Made by a program: the position numbers and the translations under genes
Part shown: piece by piece, positions 9,724-18,722 of the stretch
Layout: each line of letters begins with the position of its first letter
Numbering within the stretch: position 1 is the first letter of the stretch
Origin: Cudoniella acicularis
Taxonomy: Eukaryota; Ascomycota; Leotiomycetes; Helotiales; Helotiaceae
DNA length: 26,920 bases
Direction: 5' to 3'
Assembly: GCA_013054445.1 (NCBI GenBank)
Contig: JAAMPI010000743.1
Coordinates: 1-26,920 of the forward strand
Notes under the pieces: generated by a model
Database searches by the model: none
Told to the model about the DNA's origin: nothing
Seen by the model: only the letters and a program-made list of their open reading frames with translations

Positions 9724-11649
9724 CTATATAACAATGAATCTCGTCTCCTTCCTTACAGAATCTGCTTTCTCGAGTACATCAGAGCGGCTCTTTCGTGAAA
9801 AGACTAGATAATATGCTATCCAGTTCAGTAAACCCGAACTAGGATCATTCACATGGTCCCCAAACTGGAAGAAGCAATGGCTCCTGGATATGTTACTCGC
9901 CAAATGCGGACATCTCTCCATTAAATCAGAACAAACATTTCCGGAACCAAAAGTCCCACCTCTGGTAACCGGAATGAACACTATTTCGCACCAGTATTGG
10001 GCACCATTGCCGATTTTCTCATATGAAAAGGGGATGGAAAGAGCTCTGACAGCCTCTTTATCGTTAATAGCGAAACAGAGTGAAATTCCAATATAATCCA
10101 CTCCGTAGGTATAGGCAGATGCCAAAAGAGCTTGAACACCAGGAGGTCTTGGGTTAATTTCAATCAACCATGTTGTTGGGGTATCATATGGCTTTGAATG
10201 CTTTGGTCTGAGGTCAACAATTCCAGCCTGATCATCTTCGCGGAATTCCATGCTAGAATTCTTCACCCGAGCTTCCAAGTGAAAGAAACCGTCCCTGAAT
10301 CCCAACTTCAGGAGACTCTGGTGTAATGAGGATTTAAGTTGGCAAATCTCTTCTTGTGGAAGTGTCGAAGGGAGGACATTCGCAACTTCGATGAACGTCT
10401 TCAGTGCTGTGTTGCCTTCGCCGTCTGCGTCTTTTGGAAAGTCATCGCTGACTTCAGAGAACAAGACTTCACCATTGACTAGAACTATGTTCGCATCGAC
10501 TTCTGGTCCATCGCAATACTCCTCGATGACAACATTCTTTCCATGTCTGTCGAAATCAATTGCAGACACTGCATCCATAAGCTCAGATGAATTCTTTGCT
10601 CTAAAAACTCCCTCCGAGCCCCACCCACGGCACGGTTTGACTACAAGGGGATATCGTAGATGCTGTTCTCCATGGGCTATCTGCATCACTTCTTGGAAGC
10701 TTGACGCGTGATATGCATAGTGTCCCTCTGCTATACTGGTCTTAAACTTGTCGGTTGCAATGGCATATGCATCAGGGCTAGAAGACTTGAACCCCAATTT
10801 CCTGGCTGCCTTCGCAACACTAGTGAAGAGGGGATCAAAAAAGGTTACTAATCCATTAATCTTCACTGCGTTGTCTCTTTGTTGATATTTGTTCAATGCG
10901 TCCAGGAGCCGATTCTCAAGGCCATCTTCTAATTTTCCTTCGATTGGAAGGAATGCCTCCCGCCAATGTGCATACTCAGGACTCTCAAGCCAGTGCCCTG
11001 GCCTGTCCAGAATAATTACAGAGAGGCCAAGCGCCTTCACTGCTTGATAGAAATTCCGACCAGTCTCAGGAGTCTTCAATCCATCTACGACTGCGATGGT
11101 TTGTTGGGGTGTTGTCTTTTCTGTGAGCCATGGAAAGGAAAGACGAAATTCAAGTTCCAGATCAAGTGCCCTCAAGTCCGATTCGACCTCGACGGAAGGT
11201 GAAAGAAGGATTCCAGTACAGGCCAAGCCTAAAATCCTACGAATTTGAAGGGCAGTCCGTATTTCAGGAGGATTTGGAACCGCGTTGAAATGCCGTTTCG
11301 GTTTGCAGAATGAGACAACTGTGCTAACGGAAGGGCAGTTGACTAATCGAATGTTGAAAATGTCTGATCGAACTATGTATCCGGCTGGCCTTGGAACTAT
11401 CAATCGAATGACTTGATAGAAATTCCTCGGCGCAACCAAACAATTTTTAAGGGAAGAAATAATGAAGCCATAACCGGCATGCTGACCCTCGCCAAAGTCG
11501 CCAGGCAGGATTTCTTCCGTTCTTTTTGATGAAATCGCTGTCACTGCTGTGATCCAGATGCGGTCTTTGACTTCCGGGTCACCTGTGTCGAGCAGGTCCG
11601 TGTCGATCCACTTTGACGGTTTGATGATAAGGTCCACAGAGTAAAACAT
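9724..11649 (-). CDS. ATP-grasp ligase, carnosine synthase / L-amino-acid ligase-like
   Basis: A single uninterrupted frame of 641 residues. Enzymes of this fold activate a carboxylate as an acyl-phosphate with ATP and join it to an amine, making a peptide-like bond. The N-terminal about 290 residues are a divergent pre-ATP-grasp region. The ATP-grasp domain follows, with YPLVVKPCRGWGSEGVF (333-349; nucleotide-contacting lysine and Gly-rich loop), EEYCDGPEVDANIV (376-389), HLEARV (457-462) and the metal-binding WLIEINPRPPG (494-504). The E-I-N-P-R-P-x-G ending is typical of carnosine synthase and bacterial L-amino-acid ligase relatives. No adenylation, carrier or condensation domain is present. 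The ATG at 11649 is the first in frame after an upstream stop; an additional 5' exon joining at a CAACAG acceptor near 11696 cannot be excluded. The gene is divergent to the P450 gene. Specific substrates cannot be read from the sequence. Confidence 0.92.
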   Translation of the reverse strand: MFYSVDLIIKPSKWIDTDLLDTGDPEVKDRIWITAVTAISSKRTEEILPGDFGEGQHAGYGFIISSLKNCLVAPRNFYQVIRLIVPRPAGYIVRSDIFNIRLVNCPSVSTVVSFCKPKRHFNAVPNPPEIRTALQIRRILGLACTGILLSPSVEVESDLRALDLELEFRLSFPWLTEKTTPQQTIAVVDGLKTPETGRNFYQAVKALGLSVIILDRPGHWLESPEYAHWREAFLPIEGKLEDGLENRLLDALNKYQQRDNAVKINGLVTFFDPLFTSVAKAARKLGFKSSSPDAYAIATDKFKTSIAEGHYAYHASSFQEVMQIAHGEQHLRYPLVVKPCRGWGSEGVFRAKNSSELMDAVSAIDFDRHGKNVVIEEYCDGPEVDANIVLVNGEVLFSEVSDDFPKDADGEGNTALKTFIEVANVLPSTLPQEEICQLKSSLHQSLLKLGFRDGFFHLEARVKNSSMEFREDDQAGIVDLRPKHSKPYDTPTTWLIEINPRPPGVQALLASAYTYGVDYIGISLCFAINDKEAVRALSIPFSYEKIGNGAQYWCEIVFIPVTRGGTFGSGNVCSDLMERCPHLASNISRSHCFFQFGDHVNDPSSGLLNWIAYYLVFSRKSRSDVLEKADSVRKETRFIVI

Positions 11650-12332
11650 GGAGCTACTTGAATTCGAAGAATCAAGGCAACAATTAAATCGAACTGTTGA
11701 GGAAGTGTTAGTTCGGTTTTATGACCTTGTTGTGGAGGTGGACGAGCATTTTGCACCGCCCGAATCCAAGAGTAGTTCAAAATCCAAGCTCATTGTGAAG
11801 TGTGCAACGATTCGATAAATCTACGAGATATTGATATGGATGTCGGTAGAATAAAGTCGATGCAAAAGTGAGGGGCATCAGCTGTTGACAACCTCGAGAA
11901 TGAATAGAAGCTATAGGATGAAAGCGAGAGAGTTCCCAGATTCTGAGAAAGTCTTCCGATACACGTGAAGTACCACAACTACCATATCTGCCACAGGTAA
12001 CTTAATATGAAAAGATGTGAAGGAAATTACAGTAAACCGCAATTTTCATGTGTATCTCGGAGAAGCTACAGTAAATCGTGAAATAGTTCCCGGAATCACA
12101 CGATACACTCGATTTGAAAATATTCGCGATATTTCCAACACCCCCGAATAATCCTATAATAATTAGTCAAAAAAAGGAAATGAACAAGCGCCAGCAACAC
12201 AAAAAAATTGAAAAGCTCACACGAGGTGCATAAGATCAAACAACGCAGCTGCATATGCTCGTTAGCGGCGTAAGACATCCATGTAAGCGTGAATAAATGA
12301 GTGCACATCTCGTACAGTACGTTCGTTATCAG

Positions 12333-12347
12333 CCGAACTCGTTTCGG
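12333..12347. promoter_or_regulatory. CCG-N9-CGG everted-repeat element
   Basis: CCGAACTCGTTTCGG has 5-bp symmetric arms (CCGAA/TTCGG). Everted CCG...CGG triplets are one class of site bound by fungal Zn2Cys6 regulators. The role here is inferred from position alone. Confidence 0.35.
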
Positions 12348-12653
12348 ATCTTACGGTTCGTGAGGCGCAACTGCATTTTCCCCTTCGATTAAAGCCTTAG
12401 AGGAGTGCGAATCTCAGAATCCTGTCATGTATTGGCCAACAGTCAACAACTCAACCCCGCATCGAATTCCACCTGTGATAAGATCTCGTCTTACTTGCAG
12501 GAATATTCCTATCCAATCAACACAGGAAACTTGAAAGTTTATCAAAGGGATCATTGGCAAGATCGTAATCTTGATCGGCTGCACATTGTCCCCGACTCCC
12601 CGGAAGTCCATCCGGACAATGACCTCTGAGCAATGACGTGACCCCCACCCTCA

Positions 12654-12670
12654 CGGAAACGTTTCCACCG
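12654..12670. promoter_or_regulatory. CGG-N11-CCG palindromic element
   Basis: The sequence CGGAAACGTTTCCACCG contains a perfect 12-bp palindrome GGAAACGTTTCC (12655-12666), framed by CGG and CCG triplets 11 nt apart, the spacing used by Gal4-type Zn2Cys6 factors. It sits 294 nt upstream of the P450 ATG within the divergent promoter. Confidence 0.45.
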
Positions 12671-12963
12671 AAAGGCTAATCGGAAGCACCCATCTACACA
12701 AAATTTTGAAAAGAAATGTCATTAAATTTGAGCTGGTTTGGTAAATCGTTATTCTATGAGTAATTAATTCTTGCCCGTAAATTATTTCACAAGTAAATAC
12801 ACCGAAATTCTCTGTGCCATGAATGACTCTCCCTTGACTTCTTCAACTTCAGACATCGAAGTCTAGATACTGAATTTCTCTACCCTATCGCCTCTTTTTG
12901 ATCCAACCCTCTTCGCACCTTCCGGACTCCAACAATCACACCCTCAAAAGCACATCTGTCGCC

Positions 12964-14590
12964 ATGAACTCTTCTGAACCTCAAGTCCGAGCTTTGGAGC
13001 TCACCATTATTCCTCTGTTAGGCTCTGTCATCCTGTATTGGGTCTACAATAAAGTTCTTCTTGGTATCTCTCGGAGAAATTTCAAAAAGGAGAACAATTG
13101 CCAGCCGATTCCTACCTATCCTCACGTAGACCCCATTTTTGGCTTTGACTATTGGTATGCCCTCAAGAAAGCTGCCGGTTCACGAAATCTTCTCGTCTGG
13201 ATCCGCGAGCAATACAGCCTCTATGGATACACGTACTTTGCCAGACTTCAAACAACCCATATTATCAACACTTGCGAGCCCGAAAATTTGAAGGCGATGC
13301 ATTCAACCAAGTTTCGAGACTTCGGAGTCGACAAGCGCCGCCATGAAGCCTTTGTCCCTTTGCTTGGAGTCAACAGTATCTTGCTTTCCAACGGAGCCAC
13401 TTGGAAACACAAAAGAGCGGCATTGGCACCTAGCTTCACTCGAAGTCAATACTCAAATCTGCCTTTGTTTGAAAAACACATCTTGAATCTCATCGGAGAA
13501 ATCAAGGCAGAAAATGCAGCAGCTGGCCAGGTGGATCTTACCGATTATTTCCATTGTTGCACTTTCGATATCACAACAGAGCTCATGTATGGAAAATCAG
13601 TTGAGCTTCTGGTTAATGGAGACAAAGAACTCATGAAGGACATGACACGCTCTGCAGAGGGTGGCCAAGAGCGTTGGGTTCTCGCCCGCCTTGCAAAACT
13701 CGTCGGTAACCCCACCTTTATCGATTCTGCTAGTAGGGTCAGAAGATTCATGGCAAGATATGTCGATCAGGCCATAGCATATCGCGAACGTTTGGATCAT
13801 CTCAAGTCTTTGCCGATTCAGGAAATATCGAAACAGAATGTCGGTGACAGTAAGGCAGTAGAGGCCGATCGAGTACTCTATTTGCACACGGTGGCCTTAA
13901 AAACTTTGGACAAGGCAGCCCTCTTGGATGAACTCACTACTATCCTCTTCGCTGGAAGAGATAGCACAGCTGCTCTTCTCACGAATCTATTCTTCGTCTT
14001 TGCTGGAAACCCAGAGATATGGGCAAAACTCCGCGAGGAAATCAGTGTCTTGAATGGCCAGAAGCCAACTTTTGATCAATTGAAAGACCTTCAATACGTA
14101 CAAAGCTGTCTCAATGAATGTGAGTTTACTTCATGAAGCCAGGTGAACCACGCTAAATATCATAGCACTTCGTCTTGACGCTGTTGTCCCTCTCAATACT
14201 CGCATGGCACTTGTCGATACTTGCCTTCCCCGTGGCGGTGGCCCCGATGGGAAGTCTCCCATTTTTGTCCCGGCTGGAACCAATATTGCCTTTCATGTCA
14301 CAGCACTGCATCGTCGCAAAGATCTTTGGGGTGATGATGCTGAAGAATTTCGACCTGAGCGATGGGAGAAAATTAAGGGCCAGGGTGCGTGGATGTATCA
14401 ACCGTTTGGGGGTGGGCCAAGAAATTGCCCCGGACAACATCTCAGCTTGACAGAAGCGGCCTACACCATTGTAAGGCTCGCGCAAGAATTCTCTCACATT
14501 GAAAGAGTTGATGATGATCCTTGGGTGGAGAGCATTGGGCTGGCAACTCTCAATCTGAACGGCGCCAAGGTGAGGTTGACAGCTGCGTAA
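12964..14590 (+). CDS. Cytochrome P450, CYP52-like monooxygenase
   Basis: Exon 1 is 12964-14119. A 46-nt intron (GTGAGT...CATAG) is followed by exon 2, 14166-14590, giving 526 residues. The ATG at 12964 lies in an excellent context (GTCGCCATGA). An N-terminal membrane anchor spans about residues 13-33, placing the enzyme on the ER. The I-helix has AGRDST (330-335), the K-helix ESLR (385-388, split by the intron), FRPERW at 447-452, and the heme loop FGGGPRNCPG with thiolate Cys473. The LPRGGGPDGKSP segment and the heme-loop surroundings match the CYP52-like clan of fungal P450s, many of which hydroxylate terminal or near-terminal carbons of alkyl chains. Next to the prenyltransferase, oxidation of a prenyl or alkyl group of the cluster product is a reasonable guess. 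Fatty-acid hydroxylation is the alternative. Confidence 0.96.
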
Positions 14591-15893
14591 TTGTTACTGG
14601 TCACACAGCTTGGGAGGTGGCATTTTATATATCAGAGGGTTTTTCTTTTTCATGAATTATGAATGCTAGCCGAAGCCAAATCTTTTATTTTCCAAGGCCA
14701 TGCCATTTCTTTTGAAATTCTTCTTGACTTATCTTAGTTGCCTCGTTTTGAGGAGGTGGAGAATTGATTTTGGTTTTCGATGTTGATTACCGGGATTTCT
14801 TCTCGGGTGCCTTTTGGCGTCACTTCAAAGTTTTAAATAAACCACAAATTCCCATATATATAATGAACTTTGAATAAAGTCTTGAGAGTTGCTCCGTGAT
14901 TGTCCTGAAATATCGTGGTCAATAGTCCTTTTCTAGGGCTACAGTATTCAAGTGGTTTTGGAGAGAAAAAAACCACGTGTCACGTGTCGGAAAGCAGATA
15001 TCTGCAGCACTCTGAATTCGCCACTATTACTTATCAGATAGTTATATTTACAACCACTCTGTATTTTATCATAACAATTTTCAAAGGCATTTTACAGTAG
15101 CTCTCTCGTGAAGTCTTCAGAGATTCCTGCGAACACCCTCGGACCTCCCCTCGCCACGCGGCCAGTCGGTAACCCAAAACGGTGGATGCGGTGACCAAAG
15201 TGTTGCTCATTCTTGCATCTAAATTGTCTCACCATACCCAATATTATCTTTCCCCACGTATAGTCGTATCTCTTACCCCTCATTGTTTTGAAATTCTGTT
15301 GCTTCACAGTATGCATACCAGATCACACGTCAGCTGGGTACATTCGGCACAATTCCTGGCCTCTCCTCCGCGTAAACATATTGTGCCACCTTTACGAACT
15401 CGCCTTTAATACTGCAGTAGGATCCTTGCATGTATCCATTACCAACTCCGCTCCAGTTCCCCCAACGCCAAACCCGGGAAACAGAAAACGCATTGATGGA
15501 AACAAATCCTACACCCGGAAGGACTTGCGTTATATGCACATAATATCACACAATGAGTCACCACTCGCACTATCACACGTTAAAGCGTGACCAGCTAGCA
15601 CTTGGTTGTTGGATGCGGTGTAAGAATTTAGCAAAGGTTGAAATGAGCTTGTACTACCCATTGTGGTTCCGATAACCCAGATTTGGTTAGACGTGTTATA
15701 CACCAATGTCGCTGAGAAAGCCTGTTCCATTAAATATTGATCATTAAGTTGAAGTGTCCGAGTTTACTGCCAGCGAGCTTTCACACACCAATAAATCACC
15801 TCTTTCAAACTTTACAAGCTCTGGTGATTTTCATTGACTTCAATATCTCCACCTATCAACCTCTGTTTGAGATATCACAATCTCACATTCAAC
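14591..15893. other. Intergenic region downstream of the P450 gene
   Basis: The first 280 nt are P450 3' flank. A tandem pair of CACGTG sites lies at 14974-14986. Minus-strand frames at 15530-15730 and 15330-15539 read somewhat protein-like but are short, lie in different frames and have no recognisable domain. They may be relics of a lost gene but I do not annotate them as such. Confidence 0.45.
14974..14986. promoter_or_regulatory. Tandem CACGTG (E-box type) hexamers
   Basis: CACGTGTCACGTG contains two copies of the palindromic hexamer at 14974-14979 and 14981-14986, repeating every 7 bp. Fungal bHLH factors bind CACGTG cores. It lies between the P450 gene and the prenyltransferase gene. 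Confidence 0.4.
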
Positions 15894-16056
15894 ATGAAGA
15901 TGGAATCTGTTCAACTTGCGCCCAGTCCTGTTGCTTCATCATCGTACAATGTATGTGCACATTTCATTGGACTTTGTGTGTCATTTACTTTGAGCGAAGA
16001 AGTCGGTTTAATCAAGAACGCGCTATGATTTGATAATATTTCAGGTGAACCTTTGA
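15894..16056 (+). CDS. Possible tiny spliced ORF (22 residues) just upstream of the prenyltransferase
   Basis: The ATG at 15894 sits in a good fungal context (TTCAACATGA) after a plausible leader. Exon 1, 15894-15950 (19 codons), ends at a consensus donor GTATGT. A 94-nt intron ends in ATATTTCAG at 16044, and exon 2 (16045-16056) adds three codons and a stop. The predicted product begins MKMESVQLAPSPVASSSYN and is serine/proline-rich. Read without splicing, the frame is 44 codons long. It could be a genuine small peptide gene, the surviving 5' end of a decayed gene, or chance. I do not recognise it. Its interest comes from lying between the P450 and prenyltransferase genes of a peptide-type cluster. 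Confidence 0.25.
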
Positions 16057-16190
16057 AGCTTTCTTGAATATAAATGGGCCGGATTAGACTTTTCAAAATT
16101 TCTATTGGGTCTGATTCGCAACCGAAGAAAATGTAATTTTGGCGCTTCATAAGAAAATTTTGAAAGTTTTGAAAAGTAGCAGCTGCTGAC

Positions 16191-16198
16191 TATATATA
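16191..16198 (+). promoter_or_regulatory. TATA box of the prenyltransferase gene
   Basis: TATATATA lies 39 nt upstream of the ATG at 16230 (first T to A of ATG), so transcription would start very near the start codon and the leader would be extremely short. Confidence 0.5.
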
Positions 16199-16229
16199 GG
16201 ACCATTCAGACAGTATCGTGGAGAACCAC

Positions 16230-17558
16230 ATGATAACTTACCCACCGACAAACTCTGTCTGGGAGACCGTGTCAAGATGGCTCCCTTTCAGAAATGAAGA
16301 CTGCGACTTTTGGTGGCAAAAGACCGGGCCACAGTTAGCGAGCCTCCTCCTCGAGGCTGAATACAGTATCAGTCAACAATATGAGGCTTTACTGTTCCAC
16401 TTTCACACAGTTGTACCACGCCTTGGTCCTCGCCCAATACTTCTCCCGTCTCACGCTGCACCAAATCCGCCTAAATGGAAGTCATTCATGACGGACGACT
16501 TTGGGCCAATCGAGTACAGCTGGAAATGGGACTCAGGGGCAAAGCAATCTACCCAGGTATATTCCGGTCCAGATGTGAGGTATGGGATGGAACCAATTGG
16601 TCGATATGCCGGAACGACGTTAGACCCCCTGAACCAAGCCTCGGCGAAAGAAATGCTGTACCAACTCAACATGGCAGTTCCAGATATTGATTTGACCTGG
16701 TTTCTCTACCTTGCCCGTGTTCTTTTTGACCCTGAAGAGACTTTGGAGGTTCAAGGAGAAAAGAAAACAGAAGTGACTGCTGTCAGAACATCCACACTCT
16801 TTGCATTCGAATTTCTGAGGGACAGGCTGTCTGTCAAATGCTACCTTATTCCTCGAAAGCCGGTGCATGCCAAAGACACTGGGAGTGTTGACTGGAATCA
16901 ATTCACGACAAGCATTCGAAACCTCAGCAATTTGAATGATGCGCAAGTTAAGACGAACAACTGGCGAGCATTCGATGACATGTTGTCCTACCTCAGTACA
17001 AATGAGGCTGGCCAACGGCTGAGCATTTTCATGATTGGGTTTGACTGTGTGAAGCCTTCCAAATCCCGAATGAAGATTTATCTCCGCTCCTATATGACCA
17101 GCTTCGATTCCGTGGTCAGCATCATGACCATGGGCGGAAAACTGACGGGGTTCGAAAAGAATTTGTCGGACTTAAAAGAGCTTTGGCGCACAACCTTGGG
17201 ACTGTCAATTGATTTCAATACGTCAGAAGATCTGCCCCTTCCAGCGCATGCATCGAGCGGAATGTGTTATTATTTTGATATTCAACAGGGAAATTCCTTG
17301 CCAGATATCAAGATGTATATACCTGTTGGACATTTTGGTGTGTCGGACATAGGAATAGCTCGGGCTTTGACGGGTTTTCTTGAAGCGCGTGGAAGGGGGA
17401 GGTACACGCGTGGATACATGAGAGCTCTGGAGAAATTGGCCACTCGTGATCGACTGGAGAAGTCGTGTGGGGTCCAAACGTACATAGCCTGTGCGTTTGA
17501 GGGAAGTGGTTTGAGCCTGACTTGCTATTTGAGTCCAAATGTTTATGGGCCAGAGTAG
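16230..17558 (+). CDS. DMATS/ABBA-type aromatic (indole) prenyltransferase
   Basis: An intronless frame of 442 residues, close to the usual 400-470 for the family. These soluble, metal-tolerant enzymes transfer a dimethylallyl (or longer) group from its diphosphate to an aromatic ring, most often tryptophan, a tryptophan-containing dipeptide or tyrosine. Seen in the sequence: the N-terminal FWWQKTGP segment (27-34); FMTDDFGPIEYSWKW (86-100), whose glutamate E95 corresponds to the conserved residue that holds the indole NH or substrate; and the basic/tyrosine diphosphate-shield strands VKCYLIPRK, RMKIYLRSY, IKMYIPVGHF and QTYIACAF. All look intact. Start choice: the frame is open upstream to 16218 but the first ATG is at 16230. 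It lacks the DDxxD motifs of terpene synthases. Together with the ATP-grasp gene it suggests a prenylated amino acid or dipeptide product. The substrate and regiochemistry cannot be read. Confidence 0.96.
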   Translation: MITYPPTNSVWETVSRWLPFRNEDCDFWWQKTGPQLASLLLEAEYSISQQYEALLFHFHTVVPRLGPRPILLPSHAAPNPPKWKSFMTDDFGPIEYSWKWDSGAKQSTQVYSGPDVRYGMEPIGRYAGTTLDPLNQASAKEMLYQLNMAVPDIDLTWFLYLARVLFDPEETLEVQGEKKTEVTAVRTSTLFAFEFLRDRLSVKCYLIPRKPVHAKDTGSVDWNQFTTSIRNLSNLNDAQVKTNNWRAFDDMLSYLSTNEAGQRLSIFMIGFDCVKPSKSRMKIYLRSYMTSFDSVVSIMTMGGKLTGFEKNLSDLKELWRTTLGLSIDFNTSEDLPLPAHASSGMCYYFDIQQGNSLPDIKMYIPVGHFGVSDIGIARALTGFLEARGRGRYTRGYMRALEKLATRDRLEKSCGVQTYIACAFEGSGLSLTCYLSPNVYGPE

Positions 17559-17943
17559 ATTGGACAAATCCTGAATTTTTACGATTTTCGTTTGATTTGA
17601 ATATCTTAATTGTTTTATTTCTTACACGCTAATGAGTAAGAACGAAGTGCTTTTGCAATGCGGGGGGGAAAAGGGGGAAGGAGTGGCTCTGGTCATTTAG
17701 GGGTTGCTCGCCTAAATATTGTGTGGAAGCCCGATATTACAGCGCGCATGTCCCTAGAACTTGGTGACTGACGGCGCAACATGTGCCAAACCCGTCTCAC
17801 GACAGCAACTAAGTGTCTTGTCGTGTAGGACAAATAATTATTTATTAACTGGCACAATACTTCGTTGCAAAAAAGTATTTCCCGAAAAGATCTCGATCCA
17901 ATCGTTTTAGGTGTTGCGAAAAATATACCTCGGTAATGTGAAA

Positions 17944-17963
17944 GCCCCCATAGTTTTGGGGGC
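17944..17963. repeat. 7-bp perfect hairpin, GCCCCCA...TGGGGGC
   Basis: Arms GCCCCCA (17944-17950) and TGGGGGC (17957-17963) flank the 6-nt loop TAGTTT. It lies 386 nt beyond the prenyltransferase stop codon. Function unknown. Confidence 0.6.
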
Positions 17964-18024
17964 AGTTTCTTCAATTTTAGCGATCAGGTCACTGTAAATT
18001 TGCCATCCGCAGCGCCAAAGCGCT

Positions 18025-18245
18025 ATCCCTTCCGCTGTAGCCAGGAGTACAATAGGATTAACTATAAACACCACAATAAAAATATAACTTCAACGCCAAA
18101 GCCTCTAGTTTTATTATAAGATAGTAGATAAGATGAAGTTCTTTATGTTAGGAATGTCTTGAATTGTATAGATATTCTCATTTGTTATTATACGAATTTT
18201 ACGATACCTAGTTTTAAAGGTACTCCTGGCCGCAGCGGAAGGGAT
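18025..18245. mobile_element. MITE-like element or relic with 26-bp terminal inverted repeats
   Basis: The left end ATCCCTTCCGCTGTAGCCAG (continuing to 18050) and the right end (18220-18245) are reverse complements over 26 bp with two mismatches. The mismatches are adjacent: TA in one arm against CG in the other, as expected from CpG decay. The interior of about 170 bp is AT-rich and has no coding frame. A clear target-site duplication was not found, so the exact ends are uncertain. Confidence 0.6.
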
Positions 18246-18687
18246 GGAATCCTTTCTTGCGAACCCTTGCAACCCCTGCTTTAAACGAAATATATTGAAA
18301 AATATAAAGTCAAGGAGCTAATTTTGTGAGAAGAACTGAATACTATTGCTCTGATAAATCGCTGCTGTTTCAACTGATGTCTGCCGAAACATGAAGCTAG
18401 ACTTAGCTATGTTTTACAGCGCACAAGGACCCTTATATTTTCAGCGAGCAATCGCCGTAACAGCATGGGATGATTGACCTCAATTTCCCTAGCTCTATGA
18501 GGACATTTTAATAGTAATTAGAGCTGCAGTTAAATGCGATTTCAAATGAAACCTAGTAAATTAATATTCAACCTTAATGGAGTAGTAGCACTGTTATTTA
18601 TATATATGAAGTATGGATGCAAGAAAAGGGGTTAGGGGACTCGATATCGGTACGCTAGGCCGATCGCTTACTCGTTAATCTTATCAC

Positions 18688-18693
18688 CACGTG
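18688..18693. promoter_or_regulatory. CACGTG hexamer upstream of the permease gene
   Basis: A CACGTG palindrome 35 nt before the first permease ATG, followed by a second ACGT-core sequence (CACGTCA) at about 18704-18710. Likely within the leader or core promoter. Confidence 0.3.
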
Positions 18694-18722
18694 CAATACT
18701 AGTCACGTCATCCGCCAGCGAC

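Larger units (their letters stand above)
11650..12963. promoter_or_regulatory. Shared divergent promoter of the ATP-grasp and P450 genes
   Basis: About 1.3 kb separates the two divergent starts. No gene is supportable inside it; frames at 12096-12308 (minus) and 12405-12629 (plus) are short and featureless. It contains a CACGTG hexamer at 11962-11967, a near-direct repeat TACAGTAAAYCG at 12029 and 12067, a CCG-N9-CGG element at 12333-12347, and a CGG-N11-CCG palindrome at 12654-12670. The last 130 nt before the P450 ATG are pyrimidine-rich, like a fungal leader. Confidence 0.6.
17559..18722. other. Intergenic region holding repeat relics
   Basis: No gene supported. A minus-strand frame at 17693-17974 lacks features and contains a hairpin-forming palindrome. 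The AT-rich interior carries a 221-bp inverted-repeat element (18025-18245). The permease promoter follows, with TATATATA near 18600 and a CACGTG at 18688-18693. Confidence 0.5.

Noticed and set aside
15330..15730. Two protein-like minus-strand frames between the P450 and DMATS genes
   Set aside because: They lie in different frames with a stop between them, have no recognised motif and no clear intron; a decayed gene is possible but unproven.
17693..17974. 93-codon minus-strand frame downstream of DMATS
   Set aside because: It contains a hairpin palindrome, has no motif and overlaps no plausible transcript structure.
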